A DNA stretch of 64,000 nucleotides, taken from Helichrysum umbraculigerum. Its lineage: Eukaryota > Streptophyta > Magnoliopsida > Asterales > Asteraceae. Shown here in pieces: positions 56,499-64,000 of this stretch (positions are counted from its first letter, which is position 1; each line of letters opens with the position of its first letter). Under the pieces are notes generated by a model, which was given only the letters and a program-made list of their open reading frames with translations, searched no databases and had not been told where the DNA came from. The translations under genes were made by a program, and so were the position numbers. The DNA is taken from positions 5,769,001-5,833,000 of the forward strand of contig CATIUR010000004.1 of assembly GCA_949592205.1 (NCBI GenBank). The letters run 5' to 3'.

Positions 56499-56625
56499 GG
56501 CCGTGTGAGACCAACAGAGGCCGTGTACGGCCTAAACAGGGCCGTGTACGGCTTGTTTATGGCCGTGTATGGCTATAGCAAGGCCGTGTACGGCCTGGTG
56601 GTGGCCGTGTGCTAGGCCGTGTGAT
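56499..56625. promoter_or_regulatory. Phased GGCCGTGTACGGCC array upstream of the G TATA box
   Basis: Seven copies of GGCCGTGTNNGG, starting at 56499, 56519, 56540, 56561, 56582, 56603 and 56615. Four successive steps are exactly 21 bp, two DNA turns. The four central copies are full inverted repeats or near (GGCCGT-GT-ACGGCC); the outer ones are half sites. The spacing fits proteins bound on one face of the helix. Confidence 0.85.
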
Positions 56626-57126
56626 TTTTCCAACTTTTCTCGCATCTTCGGAAGGCCGTATCTTCTTCGTTTCGCGTCCGATTGACTTGATTCTTTCGCC
56701 TACGGCTTCGTAATTCCGTTACGCTTCTAATGATGCCAATTTGGTAGAAATTGGATGTGTGGGGCCCGGGCGTGTTCAGAATACGTTTTGTAGCTTTCGT
56801 CTGCGCTGTAACTTGCATAACTTTCTCGTCCTTGATCCGTTCTGAGCAATCCTTATATCCACGTTCTCGTAATCTTCATAGCTACAAAATAAGACTATTA
56901 TGAGGTTCTGGTATGAAGTTTACAGTAGAATTAGGGTTGGGCTCAGAATAGTGCCTATTTAGGTCAGTTTTCTGCCCTTTTTTGCTTGATTTTCAAAAGA
57001 CCGACAAGTTTATACCTTTCTAACAAAAGTTAATGAATAATTATGATTTTAAGATGTATTTGTTAGAAAAGAGCTAAATATGGGACAGTTAATGCATGTA
57101 AAAACGTGACTTTTTGCGATATATCA

Positions 57127-59318
57127 AATATCCCACACTTAAGCTTTTGCTTGTCCTCAAGCAAACCTCATTTGGAAAATAGTTTTTTTTGAAAAAAATA
57201 TTTTTGAATGCTTAGAGTATCTTCCGCAGAAAGTCAATTTCTTCAAAGTAGATAAATCTTTTCGGAAAATAAGCATCAACAAAAATTAACTATACTTAAA
57301 CATAAAATTGTTCAACCCTTTTTGGCATGCTTTGCAACTCTCGAGACGTAGATGTACATGACTGGGCTATTCTCACAAGTGGGTCACTCAATTCACTCAA
57401 AGTGTATCGGGTTACCTATAATCTATAGAAACGAAATCGCTCATTGCCAGTCATGCAGTGCTTATCGTCATAGGCTTGGTCGAGAATCGAATCTCCACCA
57501 CTCCTTTGAGAACAGTGCTAATTATCCCAAGGCATTTCAGTGGGTTGTGTGAGTAAGGGTAAGGTAGGTAAGGATAGGGGTAGTTTGGTCAATGGTTTTA
57601 GGGTTTTTGAACTTCAGACCCGGAGCTTTCAAAGATCAAAGCAAGTTTCACTTGAGATAACTTCTAGAGTAGACTCATCTCCTAGATGAATAATCTCTTC
57701 TCTTGATGTTTCTTTTGAGTTCTGCTAGATTTTTCTTTTTTGGAGAGTAGTCTTCTTCTTCTAGGAGTTCTCCAAGGTCTGCTTTTCTTTTTTTTTCTCT
57801 TTCTTATTTTTATGACCTTGGAGATCCTTCATATAGTGAGACATCTTTGACTTCTCTTTTGACAAGTACCAATTTTTCGTACTGTCTTTGGCGGATAATA
57901 TCTTCGTGATGAGTAATCTTCGCTTTTGTACCGTATCTTCACTTTGGATTTCTTTCTTTAAACTCTTGATAGGTACAGAGAGATGTTTGAAGATGAGACA
58001 CCAATAGAAAGATACCTCAAGCAGCCCTCACTTATGATCTATGAAGTTTCACGAGCTGGAATGGTGTTTGGTGGGAAAGTGTTTGTGTTGTGGGGAAGTG
58101 TTTTAGGGTTTAGAGAAATGAAATGGCTAAGGCGCAAAAGGGTTTTCTAATTGGATCATCAACAATCTTAGAAAGAAAGTTGGAAGGGTTGGCTTGAAAA
58201 GATATGAAAGAAATGGGTTAATCCTAATAAATGCCAAGATCATCTAATTGCACCTATACCGCGTACGGCACTCATTGGTATGGTCTCGAAACGCATTCAG
58301 GAGCAAGTTCTAATTCAAAGACACATGCATCGGCGCACACTCAGAAATGAAAGTGAAGCATTAAAAGTGAATGCTTATTAAAGGCTCAAGTACCTCACAA
58401 TCAAAGGGTTATATGCACCAAGTCATGCGATGCCTAGAGGATTTCTCAATTTTCAGTTTAAGATACGTTCTTATCTTTGCCTTATCTTACTTTCCAAAGC
58501 AATTTATTTATTTTGACAGAAGGTTTATCTCTTAAAAGAATATTCTAAGACTAAAATCTTTTGAAAATATTCGAAATCAACCGAATGGATGTCGAACATC
58601 GTCGAGGTTGGGTTTTCGAATGTTTTGGTGATTAAAAATCTCAACCCTTTGGGTTGGATTTGCGAAAATTTTTTGAAAAAGTTTGAATGAAAACGGAGGT
58701 ATTACTTTGGACAGGCAAATATAAACTTGCGGTATATATATACCGTGTATCCCACACTTAAAACAACATTGTCCTCAATGTTCATTGCTAAGACGTAGGA
58801 TTTTCTTCGGGAAAAATCCCACACTTAGGTTTTGAAATAGTGGAACAATTTTTAAGTGTTTTGAAAAATTTGGTGGGATGGAATCCCACACTTAGAAGTT
58901 AGGCATATTTGGATATGTGGTAATGGTGAAAATCATGACAAAAAGAAAGGAACTTCCCTACGATAGAGACGTGAAGATGGTTTTAAGAAAGAAGCGGCGG
59001 TCTGCAGGTGATTGAAATTCCTTGGTTGAATCCATGCAGAAAGCGGTTTCTTCGTGAATGATCGGCATCTCCTTTCCTCAATTCTCATTTGCACAAACAC
59101 AATTCACTTATTCTAACTAAGAAGAAAAACATAAATAAAAACATAATAAGTAAACTAAATAACTGATAACTTAAATACTAAAAGATAAAGAAACTAAACA
59201 GACTGTGTCTGATAGTTCATGTTCCAAAAATATAACAAAGTAAAGTTCCACAACCACGCAATAAGTCAAAAGTATGGAATAGAGGAAATAGTAAGTATGT
59301 AGATATGGGTGCACAGAT
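57127..59318 (-). other. Element G 3' untranslated region
   Basis: 2.2 kb without a convincing ORF on either strand. The plus strand shows repeated ATCCCACACTTA (57131, 58750, 58817, 58883), which on the element strand is TAAGTGTGGGAT, near-copies of the polypurine tract. Confidence 0.65.
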
Positions 59319-61082
59319 CTAGGGTGCTGGAGAACCCTGATCAGAGTCCTGAACAGAAGGCTGAACCGGTGGAGGAACTGAGGATGGTCCGGCAACTGAC
59401 TGCTGACCACTGGAGACTCTCTGCTCCTCTGACCTCACCTGCCTATACTGCATCAATACATCTCTAAGGGAGCAAGCAGGTAACTTCATCGGATCATCTA
59501 ATGCCAACTGTCTGAAATCCTCAAAAGTCATCCCCTCACGCTCCATTTTGGATCTGTAGATGTGCCTAAGTATCTCCTCTGTAGGAAGCTGATCAGAAGG
59601 TATAGGGTCTAATGCCAACAATCCCTGAAACTCTGATAAGGTGAATGGATCAGTGCCCAAATGAACAACATCTGGTCGGTAGGAACCAACAGCCTCTCCT
59701 CCTGCGGACTGCTGAGAAGAACGGGCTCTACGGGCTGACACAGTAGGATGTGGGAATGCAGCATCAACCGATAAACAGTGCTCGACTGACTGTGTGGGTG
59801 GAATGGTAGTGGTAGGTGGTATGTGGGTAGTGTATGGTGGTATGGTAGTAGGTGGTGGAATAGTAGTAGATGGTGGAATGGTAGTGGATGGTGGAACTGG
59901 TGGTAGTGGCACACACTCGTACAGGATCGGCTCGGGAGCTGGAATACCTAAAGCCCTAGCTATAAGTGCCTGATGCGCGTTGTTGGCAGCCAACGCGTGC
60001 AATATGAAGTACTGAGTCAAGGGAGTGACTGGATCTGTATGTCGTATCTGAGCTCGGGGACCTGATGTCCCAACCTCAGCATCCCTGACTGGTGTCCTGG
60101 TACTCCTAGGCATAGCCGGTACTCTATCTACTCTATCAACAACCGGAGTCTCAACATCCTCCTCTCTGACCCTCTTCCTGGTCATGAAACATCCAGGGAT
60201 AAGCTCATCAGTGTCCTTCCAGTAACACTGCCTCTCAGAACCCTCAGTGATCAAATGGATCTGCTTGCAGTAGTCCAAGTCACATGGTAATGAAGTGGAA
60301 GACACCCTATACTTGGCCTCGTGACTCTTTTTCAAGAGTCGCATCCCTCTCAATAATCTGGTGGTGAAAGCTCCCATAAAAACATGCTTCGTCAGGTCCA
60401 AATTCTTCTCCTTCGCCATCCTCTCAGCAATAATGCAAGCCACATTGATATTCTGGCGGCTCATGATAGCATCAATGATATACAGCTCATCCCCATTTAT
60501 TGGCCCGGTCTCCTTCTTTCCCATAATAGATGTAACAATCAGCTTGTGTAGGAGACGTAGCTGAGGTAGAATCAAAGCTGAGGACTTGGCACCACAAGTA
60601 TAATGGGTGCCCGTCAGCTCACTCCAAATGACTCTATGGCTCCTCTCGGGATGATGAGGAATCGTCTGATGACTATGTAAGAACCAATCTGAGCTAATCT
60701 GATCCGCTGAATATAATCCCAAATGTCTAGCTAAGCCCGAAATAGAAACACTCTGGCTCTTCCCTCGGTATCTGAATGCTATCTTCTTGTCATCTCCAAT
60801 CCCTAACTCTGGGTTAAGCTCAAATGTCATCAGAAACTCAGTGACAACCTCGGGGTATATGGGCTCACGAATGCTAAAAAGCTGGATCAACGAGTCGAAC
60901 TTATGTCCCTGAACCTCATATCCTATCAAATTCCTCAACCTGTCCTCAATTCCAAGTTTCCCCATGTCTTCCCAAACTATGTACCGATTACTTCCAAATG
61001 TCCTCTTTAGCCATTTCCGAATCAAAGTCTTTTCTTGTGTAGTTTTGGCCAAATAAGCTAGAGTAGGTGGAATCGGGTCCAT
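59319..61082 (-). CDS. Element G Athila ORF1-like protein
   Basis: 587 codons from MDPIPPTLAYLAKTTQEK. A Met 16 codons upstream is open, but CTTAAACAG directly before the second ATG looks like a splice acceptor. N-terminal conserved domain (residues 1-330) with REPIYPEVVTEFLMTFELN, LARHLGLYS, LHKLIVTSIMGKKETGP and FMGAFTTRLLRGMRLL, parallel to element F ORF2. A basic KKR-type stretch (MTRKRVREED) follows, then a Thr/Pro-rich repeat region (PPSTTIPP, near 430-460) and a Ser/Gln/Pro-rich tail. Similar proteins occur in Athila elements. Role unknown; splicing of a separate mRNA is likely, as for env-position ORFs. Confidence 0.75.
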   Translation of the reverse strand: MDPIPPTLAYLAKTTQEKTLIRKWLKRTFGSNRYIVWEDMGKLGIEDRLRNLIGYEVQGHKFDSLIQLFSIREPIYPEVVTEFLMTFELNPELGIGDDKKIAFRYRGKSQSVSISGLARHLGLYSADQISSDWFLHSHQTIPHHPERSHRVIWSELTGTHYTCGAKSSALILPQLRLLHKLIVTSIMGKKETGPINGDELYIIDAIMSRQNINVACIIAERMAKEKNLDLTKHVFMGAFTTRLLRGMRLLKKSHEAKYRVSSTSLPCDLDYCKQIHLITEGSERQCYWKDTDELIPGCFMTRKRVREEDVETPVVDRVDRVPAMPRSTRTPVRDAEVGTSGPRAQIRHTDPVTPLTQYFILHALAANNAHQALIARALGIPAPEPILYECVPLPPVPPSTTIPPSTTIPPPTTIPPYTTHIPPTTTIPPTQSVEHCLSVDAAFPHPTVSARRARSSQQSAGGEAVGSYRPDVVHLGTDPFTLSEFQGLLALDPIPSDQLPTEEILRHIYRSKMEREGMTFEDFRQLALDDPMKLPACSLRDVLMQYRQVRSEEQRVSSGQQSVAGPSSVPPPVQPSVQDSDQGSPAP

Positions 61083-61435
61083 CTGTTTAAGAAAAACAAG
61101 GAAACAAATCATATAACAATAATTGGACAATATAATATTTATTCCAAATTTTCAGAAAAAATTCGAAATGTAGGCTTTAGATTTTGCAATTATCCCATTA
61201 TTATTTTTATGAATACCCTAAAAACCGCAATCATCAATCCGCAATTTATCCAAATAAACAAAACCGCAGCTTTCCTATTTTTCTAAGATTACTTAAAGAT
61301 GAATATTTCTAAACATGCTAAGTAATCAAATAATCAAGCAAGCATCATGATCATAAATCATATAATTACCTTACTATGATTAAGATAAGCAAGCAAAGTG
61401 ATTTTATTTTCCATCCATCATTTTGGTTAAGCATA
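61083..61435 (-). other. Element G internal region upstream of its ORF
   Basis: AT-rich, no ORF, ends at the element E insertion. GCATA (61431-61435) is the expected 5-bp target copy for E; its partner would lie beyond the window. Confidence 0.6.
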
Positions 61436-62336
61436 TGTGACAACCGTCAATTTAGGACTATAGTTAGTGCCTAACCAAGTGTAATACATGTAATTAGTTC
61501 TGTGTTAGGCTAATTAATGTATCAATTATTATATATATATTGTTGAATATATATCTACAATTATGCGATTCGTTTAAATCGTACAAGCTTCAAATCGAAT
61601 GAAATCCGATTAAAATAAATACGGACGTTGGTGAACAATTTTATTAAGTAATACAAATATTATTTAATAACTCAATTTATTCAAAAATATTATTTATAAT
61701 AATATTTCGTATCCAAGTTTTATCACACAATTTATATAGCGCGAATAAAATGTAATTGCGCAAACAAAACGAGACAATTCACCATTTATAATGTAATTAT
61801 TAAGTGTTTAGTCAAAGGCTTTAACAAAAATACTGAGTAATTATTCGTATTTTAAAACGTATATTAAAACATAGAAAATAAATATTTAACGTTTAAACGA
61901 CGGAGTAAACGAACACCGCACGGAGCGCGGGGGTTCAGGCTGAGAGTGGAACTCCCAACCAAAACCCCCTCCTTTTCTTCATTTTCTTTCATTTCTCACC
62001 TTCCATCACTCTCTCTCCTCTTATTTTTCTCTCAACTAAACCACAAACCAAATTCAACAAAAATCGCAAAATAAACATACTAAACGACCTCGGATCTTCA
62101 AGCCCCTTTGGAAATAAACGACCCCCTCGCGACGATCTACACTTCTACCTTTCCGGAATTTCATTTCGGAGATTTGTAAGTTTCCGACACAACTCCGAAA
62201 ACTCTCGTTTTTAAGTTTTATAACTTGCTAGTTGTTTGTATAACCTTGTAATGTCCTAAAATGGGTTGGGTAAAAATATTAGGCCGATCGATGGCCGGAA
62301 AATGCGTTTTTGAAGTTGAAATTCCGATCAGACCCC

Positions 62337-62650
62337 GTACGTCGCATTTGGCCTGGAGCAAATGCGACGCAGCGACCTACGTCGCACTATATCTCCAACG
62401 TCGCATATAGCGACGCAGCGACCTACGTCGCACTATATCCCCAACGTCGCATATAGCGACGCAGCCTAGTACGTCGCATTGACTTGCGGACGTCGCATTT
62501 AGCGACGCAGACCATTACGTCGCAGAAATCAACTACGTCGCCTATAGCGACGTCACGTACAACGTCGCATTAAATTGCGAAAGTCGCACATAGCGACGTC
62601 ATGCCCAACGTCGCAGTCCGGATCTGCGACGTAGCACCCTACGTCGCATA
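62337..62650. repeat. CpG island of ACGTCGCA / TGCGACGT words in LTR E
   Basis: More than 15 copies of CGTCGC or GCGACG in 310 bp, many paired as CGTCGC-ATATA-GCGACG or CGTCGCA-TT-TAGCGACG inverted repeats. A block of about 50 bp (GCGACCTACGTCGCACTATA onwards) is duplicated in tandem. Composition is strikingly different from the surrounding AT-rich DNA. Confidence 0.9.
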
Positions 62651-63090
62651 AAACAGAATCTTCAAACCTCAAAATTTTGAAGTCAAAGTTACTGTTCAAA
62701 AAAGTCAAATTTACTGTAGCAGTACTGTAGCAAGGTCAACATTTTAGAATTATTATTATTTCAACTAAATCACCAACGGGCCGTACACATTTTCAAATAC
62801 ACAATTGAATCAACTAAGTCATAGTAACTTAGATAATTCAATCAAACAAGTCGTTGTAACTTGTATCAACTTATTCCAAACAAGTCGTAGTAACTTGTAA
62901 CAAAACAATCAACCAAATCGGGGTAATTTGGACATCAAGTTAAGCAAACAATTTCAATGGTAGTCTTTCGAGATACCGGTACAATTAATGACAATTTAAG
63001 TGTCGTGGACACATTCAGGTTTCAAGCCTTTGGACACCAACTCACAGCTAATTACTTCAAGTTTATTAAGTTAAACACTTCAAGAACCAG

Positions 63091-63581
63091 GTGAGTTTCA
63101 TAGCCCCATTTTCACTGCTTTACAACTAGGGGTGTGATATTACTACTCGATTTTGTTTTACAAGTAGAACGCAAGTGCCAAACTTCAAATACTACATGAG
63201 TTTCAAGCTAATCAATTTAAAGTCCTCCATAAGCATAGTCTCTAGTATTTTATAGCGTGAATGTTAGTATATGATATCATATGGGATTGACAATCCTCAT
63301 CCGGGTTAGCACGCACTAACCGGTCAAACGGATGTATTAGCATTTGGGAAGACGAGTGTGGATTAGACACTCGTAGGAGGCATTTCAAGTTAGGTTTCCT
63401 TAATTGGGCCTGACAAACCAAGTTAAGCTCAGACTATGTGCTCATGGACAGTATAACTTTTATTTTGCTTAATTGCATTTTAAATTCAATATAAATCTTG
63501 CGGTTCTGACAACTATACATTGACATACAAACCTGTGAGCTCACCAGCGTTTTCGCTGACCCATTTTAGTATTTATCACAG
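63091..63581 (+). other. Putative intron inside the E LTR
   Basis: Donor CAG|GTGAGTTTCATAGCCCC at 63091; CTGAC (branch-like) 25 nt before ATTTATCACAG|GTACCC, ending at 63581; 491 nt. Both ends align with LTRs B and C. The clearest of the five candidates. Confidence 0.58.
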
Positions 63582-63874
63582 GTACCCAGCAGTAGTTTGG
63601 CTGCACAAGCAGGAATCATTAGCTCGAGTCAGCATACATACAACTAGAGATTGGACTGCATTATTATATTTTGTAAAAGTAATTATGCTATGTAATCTCT
63701 CAAATTTCAGGAATCGAGCTAATGTAACTATATTTTGATGTAAACATTTACTTTATCTATACAAGTTTAAAACGACGCATATAGTGGTCGTTCATTATAT
63801 CTTGTGCTTTGTATATTGATTAGTGACACCCAAATCAAGCTTCCGCAAATCATTAAATTTGGGGGTGTCACAGA

Positions 63875-63888
63875 TTGGTATCAGAGCC
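63875..63888 (+). promoter_or_regulatory. Element E primer-binding site (tRNA-Met initiator)
   Basis: TTGGTATCAGAGCC two bases after the LTR end. Confidence 0.9.
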
Positions 63889-64000
63889 TAAGGTTATAGT
63901 GAACTAGGTTGCATTTAGTGGACCTAGACTATGACTGTTAGGCAGTATTCCCCATTAGGTATAACCAGTTCCGAGATTACAGCATACGAATTTAATTTAA

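Larger units (their letters stand above)
51846..57126 (-). repeat. Element G 3' LTR, split by a CACTA element
   Basis: About 2.6 kb without the CACTA. Reading leftward: start at 57126, palindrome array (56499-56625), TATA box (56424-56434), CT-rich leader (56250-56400), the CACTA insertion, a tandem repeat block (52697-53000), and an uncertain end near 51846. Confidence 0.7.
51846..61435 (-). mobile_element. Element G: Athila-like LTR element, 3' part
   Basis: On the minus strand: internal region with an Athila-type ORF (61082-59319), a 2.2-kb untranslated stretch, purine tract AAGTGTGGGATATT (57140-57127) and a 3' LTR starting TGATATATCGC at 57126. The left LTR end is uncertain (about 51846, where TG is preceded by AT-rich flank). 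The 5' side is cut by element E at 61436, so its own 5' LTR, primer site and any gag-pol lie beyond the window. The LTR start and purine tract resemble those of element F. Confidence 0.75.
61436..63872 (+). repeat. Element E 5' LTR
   Basis: 2437 bp. CT-rich leader-like stretch at 61960-62040, CpG island of inverted repeats at 62337-62650, predicted intron at 63091-63581, end at 63872. The terminal AAATTTGGGGGTGT is shared with LTR C. Confidence 0.88.
61436..64000 (+). mobile_element. Element E: Ty3/gypsy 5' LTR and leader, runs off the window
   Basis: LTR 61436-63872 (TGTGACAACC...GGGGGTGTCACA), primer site, and 112 bp of internal leader to the window end. Related to solo LTR C in its 3' half. 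Coding region not in view. Confidence 0.88.

Overview
This window is plant nuclear DNA: a gene-poor, AT-rich eudicot region made almost entirely of nested transposable elements. The support is Ty3/gypsy chromovirus-type and Athila-like LTR retrotransposons with plant-type primer sites (initiator tRNA-Met, tRNA-Asp), a Ty1/copia element, CACTA, MULE, hAT and Stowaway-like elements, and a plant NADP-malic enzyme gene fragment. Asteraceae is my guess, from impression only. I see no rRNA, tRNA, CRISPR or prokaryotic feature. I use letters for the LTR elements: A, B, C, D, E (Ty3/gypsy with tRNA-Met primer sites, C by LTR similarity), F and G (Athila-like), plus one copia.

Layout: 1-7189 is element A (minus strand, runs off the left edge), its LTR split by a MULE at 5659-7109. 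7190-9424 is old intergenic DNA with two MITEs. 9430-27981 is element B (minus strand, TSD CATAC) with decayed coding; element F (15548-24457, TSD CCCCC) sits inside it. 28824-29998 is a hAT-like element. 30064-42374 is a small TIR element holding a solo LTR C (30701-42266, TSD GTTTA), which itself holds the intact young chromovirus D (32739-41172, TSD CTACT). 42385-45240 is the only gene-like stretch: a small unidentified ORF and a likely exon broken by a 967-bp TIR element. 45245-51388 is an intact copia element (TSD GCATT), followed by a malic enzyme gene fragment (51394-51759). From about 51846 to 61435 is Athila-like element G (minus strand) with a CACTA element in its LTR. At 61436 element E starts inside G and runs off the right edge.

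Three things stand out beyond cataloguing. (1) The LTRs of A, B, C, D and E all carry what looks like the same intron: a GTGAGT donor, a branch-point-like CTNAY and a CAG-type acceptor, about 300-540 nt long in four of them, lying inside the LTR upstream of the primer-binding site. (2) Six of the seven gypsy/Athila-type LTR families carry a compact island of CpG-rich inverted repeats with a different word in nearly every family. In F and G the island lies just upstream of the TATA box, so it looks like an array of binding sites. In C, D and E it lies in the presumed leader. (3) Element F is a complete LTR element with no gag-pol. It has two long unusual ORFs, a duplicate of its promoter palindromes between them, and three 3' hairpins whose stems change in a compensating way.

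All statements are from reading the sequence by eye. Family names come from motifs. LTR divergences are hand comparisons, not alignments.
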